From: Pseudomonadota bacterium
GTDB taxonomy: Bacteria; Pseudomonadota; Gammaproteobacteria; Steroidobacterales; Steroidobacteraceae
Reading direction: 5' to 3'
Assembly: GCA_021780475.1 (NCBI GenBank)
Contig: JAJXYR010000029.1
Coordinates: forward strand, 1-32,372
Length of the DNA stretch: 32,372 nucleotides
Below the pieces are notes generated by a model. The model saw only the letters and a list, made by a program, of their open reading frames with translations, searched no databases and had not been told where the DNA came from. Within the stretch, counting starts at the first letter, position 1. Each line of letters opens with the position of its first letter. Shown here piece after piece: positions 24,112 through 32,372 of this stretch. The position numbers and the translations under genes are program-made.

Positions 24112-25430
24112 CTTTTGGTGATCGCAGCATAATAGAACCCGTCGGCACCTGCCTCCCCCGGAAGAATCTGCCGGCCGAAGGGGTCGGCGGCGCCGAGATC
24201 CGGCCACCCATCCCAGGCTTGCGCGGGCACGACCAGGGCATCCCGCGCCGTGTCGAGGAATCGTGCCAGCACGTCGCGATTCTCGCGGTGCGTAAACGTA
24301 CAGGTCGCATACACCAGGCGGCCGCCCGAGGCCAGCATCGACCACGCGGCGCGCAACAAGCGTCCCTGCACGGCGTGCAATTTAGTCAAATCCGCCAGGG
24401 ACTTACGCAACCGAATATCCGGATGACGACGGATCACGCCGAGCCCCGAACAGGGGGCATCGAGCAAAATGCGATCGAACGGCCGACCATCCCACCAGGC
24501 TCCAGGGTCAGCCGCGTCGGCGGCGATCAGCCGCGCACTGAACGCGCCGCGCGCGGCGTTTTCCCCAACCTTGGCGAGCCGCTTCGGATCGACATCAACG
24601 GCGACCAGCTCGCCGAGGCCGGTCTCGCGCTCGGCGATCAAGCCGGTTTTTCCTCCGGGCGCCGCACAGGCGTCGAGAACGCGCAGCCCCGGCCGCAGGT
24701 CCAGCGGAACCACGGCGCATTGCGCACCGATATCCTGCACCGACGCGAGTCCCTCGGCGAAGCCCGGCAGCGCGCGCACATCGCAGGCCTCCTCGAGCCG
24801 CACGGCATACGGTACGCGGGGTTCGACGGTCGCGCCGATGCCGGCGTCGCGCAGACGCAAAAGATAGGCGTCGGCGGTCGTGCGCCGCGCATCGACCCTG
24901 AGCCACATGGGCGCTTGCGAGTCGAGCGCCGCCAGCACGGTGGACGCCTGTTCGGGCCAATCGGCGCGTAGCAGCGCCGCGATCCACGCCGGCGCCGCGT
25001 GGCGCGCCGCGGCGTCGCGGCCCACCGTCGCGTCGATCGCGGGGCGCTCGCGCAGGTAGCGTCGCAGCACCGCATTCACGAAGCCGGCCGCACGCGCGGC
25101 GGGACCCGCTTTGGCGGCGTCGACGGCGGCGTCGACGATCGCATAAGCGGGCGTGCGGGCGTCCTCCAGTTCGAACAGCGCGACCGACAGCAACGCACGC
25201 ACGAGCGGCTCCAACCGCTCCACCGGTTGGCTCGACAAGCGGCCGAGTATTGCCTCATGCCGGTAATAGCCGCGAACGGCGCCAAAGGCCAGGGAGCGGA
25301 TCGCGGAGGCGCGCGCCGGATCGGAGCCCGCCACGGACTCCTGCAGGCAGATGTCGAGGCTGGACCCCTCGCCGAGGACCCGTGCCACCGCGATGGCGGC
25401 CGGCAAGCGCGCGGCGAACGCGCTGCTCAT
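24108..25430 (-). CDS. rsmB: 16S rRNA m5C967 methyltransferase
   Basis: 440 residues. The N-terminal NusB-like RNA-binding domain (1 to about 140: SIRSLAFGAVRGYYRHEAIL) precedes the methyltransferase. The SAM site is VLDACAAPGGKTGLIAE. Motif IV is LLDAPCSGLGVIRRHPDIR, and motif VI is VYATCTFTHREN, where the Cys is the family nucleophile; TCT replaces the more common TCS. It ends GADGFYYAAITKR. ATG 25430 overlaps the fmt stop (ATGA); the tracked start at 25739 lies in fmt. def-fmt-rsmB is a widespread operon joining formyl-Met handling with ribosome modification. Confidence 0.95.
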   Translation of the reverse strand: MSSAFAARLPAAIAVARVLGEGSSLDICLQESVAGSDPARASAIRSLAFGAVRGYYRHEAILGRLSSQPVERLEPLVRALLSVALFELEDARTPAYAIVDAAVDAAKAGPAARAAGFVNAVLRRYLRERPAIDATVGRDAAARHAAPAWIAALLRADWPEQASTVLAALDSQAPMWLRVDARRTTADAYLLRLRDAGIGATVEPRVPYAVRLEEACDVRALPGFAEGLASVQDIGAQCAVVPLDLRPGLRVLDACAAPGGKTGLIAERETGLGELVAVDVDPKRLAKVGENAARGAFSARLIAADAADPGAWWDGRPFDRILLDAPCSGLGVIRRHPDIRLRKSLADLTKLHAVQGRLLRAAWSMLASGGRLVYATCTFTHRENRDVLARFLDTARDALVVPAQAWDGWPDLGAADPFGRQILPGEAGADGFYYAAITKR

Positions 25431-26395
25431 GGTCCGGTGAATCTCGCGCCGGGCAATGACTCTGCATGTGCGAAGTTCGCGGCGTCCTGCACCTTGCGGC
25501 CGGGCAATTGCAATCGCGTGATGCGCAGCGTCCCGCGCCCGCATGCCACGTCGATGCCCTCCTTGGACACCCGCCGCACCGTGCCGGGCGCGACCCCGGC
25601 ACTCTGCTCCTGGGCGTCTGGCGGAGCGATCCCGGCTTCCCAAATGCGCAACTGCAGGCCACGGTGACGGGTTTCGGCGATCGGCCAGGGATTGAAGGCG
25701 CGCACCCGCCGCTCGATCGCGACGGCGTCGGCGCTCCAATCGACCAGCGCCTCCGCTTTGTCGACTTTCGCCGCGTAGCTAACCCCGTCCATGGGCTGCG
25801 GCGTCTCGACCGCCTCGCCCCGCGCGAGCGCCTCCACGGTGCGACAGACCAGCCCCGCGCCGACGGTCGCAAGCGTCGCCGTCAAGGTCTGCGCGGTGTC
25901 CTGCGGCGTGATGTCGACGCCGCGGGTCGCGAGCACCGGACCGGTGTCGAGCCCCGACTCCATGCGCATGATCGATACACCGGTGACGGCATCGCCGGCG
26001 AGCAAGGCCCGCTGGATCGGGGCGGCGCCGCGCCAGCGCGGCAACAGCGACGCGTGAATGTTGATGCAGCCAAACCGGGGGACAGTCAGCGCCACGGCGG
26101 GCAGGATCAGCCCATAGGCCGCGACGACGAACACGTCGACGTCGAGGTCGCGCAGCAGGTCGACCGCCTCGGCGGATTTGAACGTGGCTGGCTGCAGCAC
26201 GGTGAGCCCGAGCTGTGCGGCGCACAATTTGACCGGACTCGGGTGTGCGACGCGGCCGCGGCCGGCGGGCCGATCCGCCTGCGTAAAAACCCCGCGGATA
26301 TCGTGCCCGGCGGCGTTCAGCGCCTCGAGTGCGGGCACCGCAAACGCGGGCGTACCGGCAAAAGCCAGTCGCAAAGAACAGGCCGTGCCGCTCAA
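25427..26395 (-). CDS. fmt: Methionyl-tRNA formyltransferase
   Basis: 322 residues; formylates initiator Met-tRNA using 10-formyl-THF. The N-terminal Rossmann part shows LRLAFAGTPAFAVPALEALN and the 16-residue insert region ADRPAGRGRVAHPSPVK. The catalytic core has Asn and His in INIHASLLPRWRGAAPIQRA and Asp in MESGLDTGPVL. The C-terminal OB-like domain carries AFNPWPIAETRHRG and ends near LPGRKV. Length is normal (about 315). It starts 4 nt after the def stop and ends in an ATGA overlap with rsmB. Confidence 0.96.
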   Translation of the reverse strand: MSGTACSLRLAFAGTPAFAVPALEALNAAGHDIRGVFTQADRPAGRGRVAHPSPVKLCAAQLGLTVLQPATFKSAEAVDLLRDLDVDVFVVAAYGLILPAVALTVPRFGCINIHASLLPRWRGAAPIQRALLAGDAVTGVSIMRMESGLDTGPVLATRGVDITPQDTAQTLTATLATVGAGLVCRTVEALARGEAVETPQPMDGVSYAAKVDKAEALVDWSADAVAIERRVRAFNPWPIAETRHRGLQLRIWEAGIAPPDAQEQSAGVAPGTVRRVSKEGIDVACGRGTLRITRLQLPGRKVQDAANFAHAESLPGARFTGP

Positions 26396-26399
26396 GAGC

Positions 26400-26939
26400 T
26401 CAAGTGACCGGCGCGGCGGAACGTGCCTCGCTGCCGACGGTGCGTTGCCGCCGCTCTTTTGCCAAGCGCCGACGGATCACCTGGCGCTTCAATTCCGACA
26501 GGTAATCGACGAACAGCCGGCCGTCCAGATGGTCCATTTCATGCTGGATGCACACCGCTGTCAGCCCCACGGCGTCCATCTCGAATGTCGCGCCCGTCCG
26601 ATCCTGCGCACGCACCCTGATTTTTTGAGCGCGCGTGACGCTGGCGTAGATGCCCGGCAACGACAGGCATCCTTCCTCGCACGGCCCCGGCTCCTCGGTC
26701 GCGACGATTTCCGGATTGATCAGCACGATCGGGCGATTACGCTCTTCACTGACGTCCAAGACCAGCAAGCGCCGATGGACATCGACCTGCGTCGCGGCAA
26801 GCCCGACGCCGTTGGAGCCATACATGGTCTCCAACAAGTCATCGGCGAGTCGCCGCACCGTGGCGTCAACGGCCTCGATCGGCGCAGCCTTCGTGCGCAG
26901 GCGCGGATCGGGGTATTCGAGGATTGCCAGCTTTGTCAT
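26400..26939 (-). CDS. def: Peptide deformylase
   Basis: 179 residues; removes the formyl group from new proteins. All three motifs are present: [10 protein letters not shown] (motif 1), EEGCLSLPG with the metal-binding Cys (motif 2), and QHEMDHLDG with HExxH-type metal ligands (motif 3). The C-terminal tail is basic and ends [13 protein letters not shown] 26939 gives the standard [15 protein letters not shown] start; the tracked ORF extends a further 660 nt upstream without support. First gene of the def-fmt-rsmB-DUF4390-ntrY-ntrX chain. Confidence 0.96.
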   Translation of the reverse strand: MTKLAILEYPDPRLRTKAAPIEAVDATVRRLADDLLETMYGSNGVGLAATQVDVHRRLLVLDVSEERNRPIVLINPEIVATEEPGPCEEGCLSLPGIYASVTRAQKIRVRAQDRTGATFEMDAVGLTAVCIQHEMDHLDGRLFVDYLSELKRQVIRRRLAKERRQRTVGSEARSAAPVT

Positions 26940-27145
26940 CGGCGTTATGAGAGCAATTTCGTGTTTTTGGCCAAAGAATGTTGCTAAAGTTCCGCTATTG
27001 CTTAACTTAATTCGAGCCGACGTGGCCACAGCCAGTGTCTCTGAAAACCTAAAACGAGTGCCATGTCCCGGTTGTCGTCGGCAGGCATGCAGTATATCAG
27101 TCAGCCCATCACCATGAACCAGGTGAGCCCAAGGGAGCAAAGCGA
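26940..27145. promoter_or_regulatory. Divergent promoter region, def / LysM gene
   Basis: A 206-bp spacer with an AT-rich part (26945-27013, including ATTGCTTAACTTAATT), where promoters in both directions are expected. TTGCTA (26981-26986) with TAACTT 16 nt later is a weak plus-strand candidate. AAGGGAG is the ribosome binding site for the LysM gene. Confidence 0.4.
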
Positions 27146-28321
27146 ATGCAGCCGCAGACGATCCGGCAATTGATGATTGGACCTCAGCGGGCAGGCGCCC
27201 TACTAGTGGCCATGGCGCTGGTCGCGGCGCAAGTTGCGGCGCCGGCGACGGCCGCCCCATCGGCGACGACGGATGCGGCGGCGCAACCGAACGCCGCTGA
27301 CAGCGTCGCGCTTGCGCCGAACGCACCCCAAAGCTACGTCGTGAAGCGCGGCGACACCCTGTGGGGCATCGCCAAGCTGTTTTTGCGCGATCCCTGGCAT
27401 TGGCCGGAAATCTGGCAGGCAAATCCGCACATCCATAATCCGCACTTGATCTACCCGGGCGACACCCTGAGACTCGTCTACGTCGACGGACACCCGCAGC
27501 TCGTGCTGCAATCCGGCGCGGGGCGGCGGCCGCCGGTCGAGCGCGGCGGCGTCGTGCGCCTCGAGCCGCGCGTGCGCAGCGAGCCCTTGGCGGGCGCAAT
27601 CACGACGATTCCATACGAGACGATCGCCGCGTTCATGTCGAAGCCGTCGGTGCTCTCGCCCGAGCAGATCCATGACGCCGCCTACATCCTCTCGTCGCTC
27701 GACGACCACTCAGCGATCGCCGCGGGCGACACCATCTACGCACGCGGCTTCAAGACGCCGGCCGCACTCGGCGCCGATTACAGCGTGATCCGGGTCGGCG
27801 ATCCGTTGCGCGCGTACGGCAGCAACAAGATCATCGGCTATAACGGCATTTTCACCGGCACCGCCCACGTCACCCGCACCGGCGATCCGACGACGCTCAT
27901 GATGACCGAGTCGAGCCGCGAGTCCGAGCCTGGCGACAAGGTCATGCCGAGCCATGTGGACACGCCGCTGAATTTCGCCCCCAGCGCACCCCAGCAAAAG
28001 GTCAGCGGCCGCATCATCGCGGTCAGCGACGGCGTGACGATGATCGGCCAATATCAGGTCGTCGTCATCGATCGCGGCGCGCTCGACGGACTCGTGCCCG
28101 GCAACATACTCGCGGTGTACACGGCGGGCGCGGTCGTCCGCGACGACGAGAAGAACGGGTTCTTGCAGGGCAGCTCGAAGAGCTTCGCGCCCAAGGTGCG
28201 CCTGCCCGACGAACGCAGCGGCACGTTCATGGTTTTCAAGACCTTCGACCACATCAGCTATGGGTTGATCATGGAGGCGCGCAACATCATCCGCGTCGCC
28301 GATCGCGTCGAGAATCCCTGA
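27146..28321 (+). CDS. LysM domain protein, exported
   Basis: 391 residues. The N-terminal signal peptide is long ([23 protein letters not shown]). One LysM domain lies at about 65-112 ([20 protein letters not shown]...[13 protein letters not shown]), a peptidoglycan-binding module. The rest is a beta-rich region with [20 protein letters not shown] and [20 protein letters not shown], conserved in proteins encoded beside dprA in gammaproteobacteria. It has no recognisable hydrolase domain. ATG 27146 follows AAGGGAG. It diverges from def and is followed 40 nt later by dprA. Its exact envelope role is unknown. Confidence 0.9.
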   Translation: MQPQTIRQLMIGPQRAGALLVAMALVAAQVAAPATAAPSATTDAAAQPNAADSVALAPNAPQSYVVKRGDTLWGIAKLFLRDPWHWPEIWQANPHIHNPHLIYPGDTLRLVYVDGHPQLVLQSGAGRRPPVERGGVVRLEPRVRSEPLAGAITTIPYETIAAFMSKPSVLSPEQIHDAAYILSSLDDHSAIAAGDTIYARGFKTPAALGADYSVIRVGDPLRAYGSNKIIGYNGIFTGTAHVTRTGDPTTLMMTESSRESEPGDKVMPSHVDTPLNFAPSAPQQKVSGRIIAVSDGVTMIGQYQVVVIDRGALDGLVPGNILAVYTAGAVVRDDEKNGFLQGSSKSFAPKVRLPDERSGTFMVFKTFDHISYGLIMEARNIIRVADRVENP

Positions 28322-28361
28322 GCACCGGCGTGCCCGCGGCGGAATAGGTGATAATCGGCGA

Positions 28362-29492
28362 ATGCCGATATCCGAAGAGCGATGCGCCTGGGCGGTACTC
28401 GCGCGCACTCCGGGACTCTCGCTGCCGCTGCTGTCGACGGCGCTCGAGACGCTCGGGGGCGCGACCGGGCTCGTGGGCGCGGCCGATCACTCACGCGCGC
28501 GCGCCGGATTGCCGCCCGCCGCCCGTGAATTCCTGAAATCCACGGCGGCGGTCGCGACGGCCGCAGAGCGGCGCTGGCTGGAAGATCCGGCGCATGAACT
28601 CCTCGGCTTCGACGATCCGCGGTTCCCGCCGCTGCTGCGCGCCGCGGGGGACTGCCCGATCGCACTGTACGTCGACGGGCGCATCGACGCGCTGGCCGCG
28701 CCGCAACTGGCGATCGTCGGCAGCCGCAACCCCAGCGCCCAGGGCCGTGAAACCGCCTTCGCCTTCTCAAAATATTTGGCACGTCAGGGACTTACGATCA
28801 CCAGCGGACTTGCGGCCGGCATCGACACGGAAGCGCACCGCGGTGCGATCGCGGGTCAAGGAGCCACGATTGCCGTCCTCGGCTCGGGCATCGACGTGAT
28901 CTATCCGGCGGAAAATGCCGCGCTGGCCGCGCAAATCACGCAGCACGGGGCCCTGATCAGCGAATTTCCGCTGGGCACGTCCGTAAGGCGCGGTAATTTT
29001 CCCCAACGAAACCGCATCATCGCCGCCATGTCGTCCGGCACGCTGGTGGTCGAGGCCGCGCGCCGCAGCGGCTCGCTGATCACCGCGCGCCTGGCCGGCG
29101 AGAACGGCCGGGAAGTGTTCGCGATTCCCGGGTCCATCCACAACCCCTTGGCGCGCGGCTGCCACCAACTGATCCGGCAGGGCGCCAAATTGACGGAAAC
29201 GGCCGAAGATATCTTGGGAGAACTCGATTTTTCCGGCTTTATCAGGCACACGGAGACCCCGGAGGCCGCGGCTATGCCGGACGCGCCGGCCGCCGCGGGA
29301 ATGGACAACGATCATAAAATCTTGTTAGATGCGCTCGGCTTCGATCCGGCGGACATCGACACCTTGGTCGTCCGGACCGGCTTCAAGGCCGATGCCGTGT
29401 CCTCGATGATGTTGATTCTCGAGCTCGAAGGCTACGTTCAGGCCGCCCCCGGCGGCCGCTATTCCCGAGTCGCCAGGAGCCTATTGGGGTGA
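28362..29492 (+). CDS. dprA: DNA processing protein DprA
   Basis: 376 residues; binds incoming single-stranded DNA and loads RecA during transformation. The N-terminal SAM-like part precedes the Rossmann core with LAIVGSRNPSAQGRETAFAF, GLTITSGLAAGIDTEAHRGA, AVLGSGIDVIYPAENAALA, FPQRNRIIAAMSSGTLVVEA and EVFAIPGSIHNPLARGCHQL. A C-terminal winged-helix-like domain (DNDHKILLDALGFDPADIDT) completes it, as in many proteobacterial DprA proteins. ATG 28362 has GGTGAT upstream. The stop overlaps the smg start (GTGA). Other competence genes are not in the window. Confidence 0.95.
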   Translation: MPISEERCAWAVLARTPGLSLPLLSTALETLGGATGLVGAADHSRARAGLPPAAREFLKSTAAVATAAERRWLEDPAHELLGFDDPRFPPLLRAAGDCPIALYVDGRIDALAAPQLAIVGSRNPSAQGRETAFAFSKYLARQGLTITSGLAAGIDTEAHRGAIAGQGATIAVLGSGIDVIYPAENAALAAQITQHGALISEFPLGTSVRRGNFPQRNRIIAAMSSGTLVVEAARRSGSLITARLAGENGREVFAIPGSIHNPLARGCHQLIRQGAKLTETAEDILGELDFSGFIRHTETPEAAAMPDAPAAAGMDNDHKILLDALGFDPADIDTLVVRTGFKADAVSSMMLILELEGYVQAAPGGRYSRVARSLLG

Positions 29493-29962
29493 AAGAAAAC
29501 GTTCTCGACCTGCTCATCTACATGTTCGAGAATTACATGAGCGCCGACGATGAGCCGCGGCCCGACCGAGTCACACTGAAGACCGAGCTGGAAAAGGCCG
29601 GATTCGCCGAATTCGACGTGGAGCGCGCCATGGAATGGCTCGACGGACTGTCCGGCGACCAATTGGGCAAGGTCGCCGAGGCGACCGCGCGCGCGGTGCG
29701 CGTGTTCAGCGGGCAGGAATTGTTGCGGCTCGACACCGACGTTCGCGGCTACTTGATGCATCTGGAAAACCTGAGGATCCTCTCGGCGCCGCAGCGCGAG
29801 CTCGTGATCGACCGATTGATGGCCCTCGAAGCGGATGAGATCGACATCGAACAGGTCAAGTGGGTCGTCCTGATGGTGCTGTTCAGCCAACCGGGCCAGG
29901 AATCGGCCTATGCGCAGATGGAAGACCTGGTCTTCGAAGAGCGCAGCGACGCATTGCACTAG
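29489..29962 (+). CDS. smg: Smg family protein (DUF494)
   Basis: 157 residues, soluble, acidic and helical. The start KENVLDLLIYMFENYM and the block RVFSGQELLRLDTDVRGYLM are typical for Smg. The GTG at 29489 overlaps the dprA TGA (GTGA), so translation is probably coupled. The dprA-smg-topA order is common in gammaproteobacteria. Smg has no established biochemical function that I can cite; the context suggests a link with DNA topology or uptake. Confidence 0.92.
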   Translation: MKENVLDLLIYMFENYMSADDEPRPDRVTLKTELEKAGFAEFDVERAMEWLDGLSGDQLGKVAEATARAVRVFSGQELLRLDTDVRGYLMHLENLRILSAPQRELVIDRLMALEADEIDIEQVKWVVLMVLFSQPGQESAYAQMEDLVFEERSDALH

Positions 29963-29968
29963 ACCGCT

Positions 29969-32372
29969 TTGAGCACCAACCTAGTTATAGTGGAGTCGCC
30001 CGCGAAGGCGAAGACCATCAAGAAGTACCTTGGAAAGGACTTCGAGGTGCTCGCCTCCTACGGCCACGTGCGCGACCTGGTGCCGAAGGAAGGCGCCGTG
30101 GACACCGAACACCGCTTCGCGATGAAGTATCAGGTCGTCGAGCGCAACCAGAAACACGTCGACGCGATCTCCAAGGCGCTGAAGAAGGCACAGGCCCTGT
30201 ATCTCGCGACCGATCCAGACCGCGAAGGGGAGGCGATCTCCTGGCATCTGCGCGAACTGCTGAAGGCGAACGGGGAACTGGTCGACAAGAAGGTCGAGCG
30301 CGTGGTTTTCTACGAGATCACGAAAAATGCGGTTCGCGAGGCGATGGAACACCCGCGCGAACTGTCGGTCGACCTGGTCAACGCGCAGCAGGCGAGGCGC
30401 GCGCTCGATTTCCTCGTCGGCTTCAATCTATCGCCGCTGCTGTGGAAGAAAGTGCGCCCGGGATTGTCGGCCGGTCGCGTGCAGAGTCCGGCATTGCGGA
30501 TGATCTGCGAACGCGAAGACGAGATTGCCGCATTCGTCGCGCGCGAATACTGGACCATCGACGCCGAACTCGAACAAGGCGAGCAGAAATTCCCCGGCAA
30601 GCTGGTCGAATACGGCGGCGTCAAGGTCGAACAGTTCACGTTCACCAACGAATCCCAGGCGCGCGAGGCCGAACGGAGCATCCAGGCCGCGGCCGGCGAC
30701 GAGTTGCGCGTCAAGAGCGTCGAGCGAAAACAGCGGCGCCGCAATCCCGCGCCCCCGTTCACGACGTCCACGCTCCAGCAAGAGGCCGCGCGCAAACTCG
30801 GCTTCAGCGCGCAGAAGACCATGCGGGTCGCGCAGCAGTTGTACGAAGGCGTCGACATCGGCGAGGGCGCGGTTGGCTTGATCACCTACATGCGCACCGA
30901 CTCGCTGAATCTCGCGCAGGAGGCGGTCGGCCAGATTCGCGAGGTGATCGTCAAGCTATACGGCGCGGCCGGGCTCTCCGAGGAGCCCCGAACCTTCCGC
31001 ACGAAGGCAAAGAACGCGCAGGAAGCGCATGAGGCGATCCGTCCGACCTCGGCCGCGATCGTCCCGGGCGATCTGGACGGCAAGATCGATCCGGATCAAT
31101 TCCGTCTTTACGCACTGATCTGGAAGCGCACCGTCGCATGCCAGATGGCACCCGCGGTGTTCGACACCGTCACGGTGGAAATGCTCGCGGGCCCGGACGG
31201 GCCCGCGCGCCACCTGCTGCGCGCGAACGGCTCCACGCTGGTCCGGCCCGGTTACATTTCGGTCTACCAGGAAGGCATGGACGACGCGGTCCAGGACGAC
31301 TCCGACCACGTGTTGCCGCCGATGCGCGAAGGCGACACCATCCGGCTGCGCGCGATCATGCCCGCGCAGCATTTCACGGAGCCGCCCCCGCGCTTCTCCG
31401 AGGCTTCGCTCGTCAAGGCGCTCGAGGAATACGGGATCGGCCGGCCGTCGACCTACGCCTCGATCATTTCGACGCTGCGCGACCGGCAATACGTCGAAAT
31501 TGAAAATCGCCGCTTCACCGCGACCGACATAGGCAAGATCGTCAGCCGCTTCCTGACGCAATACTTCACGAATTACGTCGATTACGATTTCACCGCGAAG
31601 ATGGAGGACTCGCTCGACGCGGTCGCGTCCGGCGAGCAGGAATGGATCCCGCTGCTGGAGAAGTTCTGGAAGCCGTTCATCGAACTCGTCGATCATACGG
31701 AGACCTCGGTCAGCCGCGAGGAGGTCGCGCAGGCCCGGGATCTCGGCGTGGACCCCGCGAGCGGCAAGCCGATGAGCGTGCGCATGGGGCGCTTCGGGCC
31801 GTTCGTACAGATCGGCACCAAGGACGACGCCGACAAGCCGCGCTTCGCGGGCCTGCGGCCGGGCCAGAAGATGGACGCCATCACCCACGCGGAAGCGCTC
31901 GAATTGTTCAAGCTGCCGCGCAAGCTCGGCTCGACCGCCGCCGGCGAGGAGATCGTCTCCAATGTCGGCCGCTTCGGCCCCTATGTGAAATACGGCGCGA
32001 AGTACGTGTCGCTGAAGACCGATGATCCGTACACGATCACGCCCGAACGGGCGCTCGAAGTGATCCGCGAGAAAGAGATCGCGGATGCGAACAGGCTGAT
32101 TCTCGACTTCCCAGAGGCCGGAATTCAGGTGCTCAACGGTCGCTACGGACCGTACATCACGGATAAGGCCAGGAACGCGAAGATCCCGAAGGACCGCGAT
32201 CCGAAGACCTTGGAGCTGGCGGAATGCCAGGCGCTGCTCGCCGCCGCGCCGGCGCGCAGCTTCGGCAAGTGGGGCCGTAAGGGGGCCAAGGCGAAGACGG
32301 CGGTGGACACCGCGGCGCGCGCACCGGCCAAACGCGCCAAGGCAGCTGCGCCACCCAAGGCCGCCGCCCGGC
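29969..32372 (+). CDS. topA: DNA topoisomerase I, 3' end beyond window
   Basis: At least 801 residues; type IA enzyme relaxing negative supercoils. The gene is missing from the ORF track because it has no stop before the window ends. The start is TTG 29969 (LSTNLVIVESPAKAKTIKKY), 6 nt after smg, and matches the family N-terminus. The Toprim acidic residues are in LATDPDREGEAISWHLREL. The active-site Tyr is in GLITYMRTDSLN. SAGRVQSPALRMI and EYGIGRPSTYASIISTLRDR are also clear. The C-terminal part carries repeats of the RFGPFVQ/RFGPYVK/RYGPYIT type instead of the C4 zinc ribbons of E. coli TopA, as in mycobacterial-type enzymes. The visible end is turning into a Lys/Ala tail. Confidence 0.95.
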   Translation, partial: MSTNLVIVESPAKAKTIKKYLGKDFEVLASYGHVRDLVPKEGAVDTEHRFAMKYQVVERNQKHVDAISKALKKAQALYLATDPDREGEAISWHLRELLKANGELVDKKVERVVFYEITKNAVREAMEHPRELSVDLVNAQQARRALDFLVGFNLSPLLWKKVRPGLSAGRVQSPALRMICEREDEIAAFVAREYWTIDAELEQGEQKFPGKLVEYGGVKVEQFTFTNESQAREAERSIQAAAGDELRVKSVERKQRRRNPAPPFTTSTLQQEAARKLGFSAQKTMRVAQQLYEGVDIGEGAVGLITYMRTDSLNLAQEAVGQIREVIVKLYGAAGLSEEPRTFRTKAKNAQEAHEAIRPTSAAIVPGDLDGKIDPDQFRLYALIWKRTVACQMAPAVFDTVTVEMLAGPDGPARHLLRANGSTLVRPGYISVYQEGMDDAVQDDSDHVLPPMREGDTIRLRAIMPAQHFTEPPPRFSEASLVKALEEYGIGRPSTYASIISTLRDRQYVEIENRRFTATDIGKIVSRFLTQYFTNYVDYDFTAKMEDSLDAVASGEQEWIPLLEKFWKPFIELVDHTETSVSREEVAQARDLGVDPASGKPMSVRMGRFGPFVQIGTKDDADKPRFAGLRPGQKMDAITHAEALELFKLPRKLGSTAAGEEIVSNVGRFGPYVKYGAKYVSLKTDDPYTITPERALEVIREKEIADANRLILDFPEAGIQVLNGRYGPYITDKARNAKIPKDRDPKTLELAECQALLAAAPARSFGKWGRKGAKAKTAVDTAARAPAKRAKAAAPPKAAAR

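Noticed and set aside
27063-27170. Short ORF upstream of the LysM gene
   Set aside because: About 36 codons, overlapping the LysM start and its ribosome binding site, with no recognisable feature.
29860-31032. 390-residue plus-strand ORF overlapping smg and topA
   Set aside because: It is in a different frame from topA, whose Toprim and Tyr motifs are clear; Arg/Gly-rich shadow.

Overview
This is a GC-rich chromosomal window, densely packed with genes, from a proteobacterium. The best fit is a high-GC gammaproteobacterium of the Steroidobacterales/Xanthomonadales-like type. The reasons are gene order (priA-argS-SPOR protein; dprA-smg-topA diverging from def-fmt-rsmB) and the protein families present. 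A DUF4390-ntrY-ntrX extension of the def operon is also familiar from betaproteobacteria, so the taxonomic call is an inference. I saw no tRNA, rRNA, CRISPR array, insertion sequence or prophage.

Region 1 (1-5.8 kb, metabolic accessory). A YcaD-like MFS transporter (minus) diverges from a tight three-gene plus-strand operon: a poly-gamma-glutamate hydrolase-family protein, a trimethylamine-dehydrogenase-like FMN/4Fe-4S/FAD oxidoreductase whose flavin-linking cysteine is replaced, and a PYROXD2/phytoene-desaturase-like FAD oxidoreductase. The substrate is unknown.

Region 2 (5.8-10.3 kb, minus). HNH endonuclease and 5'-3' exonuclease (overlapping GTGA), acetyl-CoA synthetase, and an NnrU-family membrane protein. 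The acetyl-CoA synthetase carries a roughly 95-residue Lys/Arg/Ala tail like histone H1, with no acidic residue. This is the most unusual protein in the window.

Region 3 (10.3-15.3 kb). A split-alpha proton-translocating transhydrogenase operon (pntAA-pntAB-pntB, plus) converges on a minus-strand stress-type operon: ECF-like sigma factor, a single-pass membrane protein (DUF3619-like, candidate anti-sigma), a small exported Pro-rich protein, and a DUF3106 protein built of 18-residue repeats. All four genes touch or nearly touch. Upstream of the sigma gene is an AT-rich island with a 14-bp palindrome and a perfect DnaA-box sequence facing priA.

Region 4 (15.3-19.9 kb, plus). priA, argS and an FtsN-like SPOR protein.

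Region 5 (19.9-26.9 kb, minus). A six-gene chain def-fmt-rsmB-DUF4390-ntrY-ntrX, nearly all joined by ATGA overlaps. NtrX has a degenerate AAA+ domain (no GAFTGA, altered Walker A and B) and so probably does not activate sigma-54.

Region 6 (27.1 kb to the end, plus). A LysM protein, dprA, smg and topA. topA starts with TTG, is missing from the ORF track because it runs off the window, and is entering a basic Lys/Ala tail when the sequence ends.
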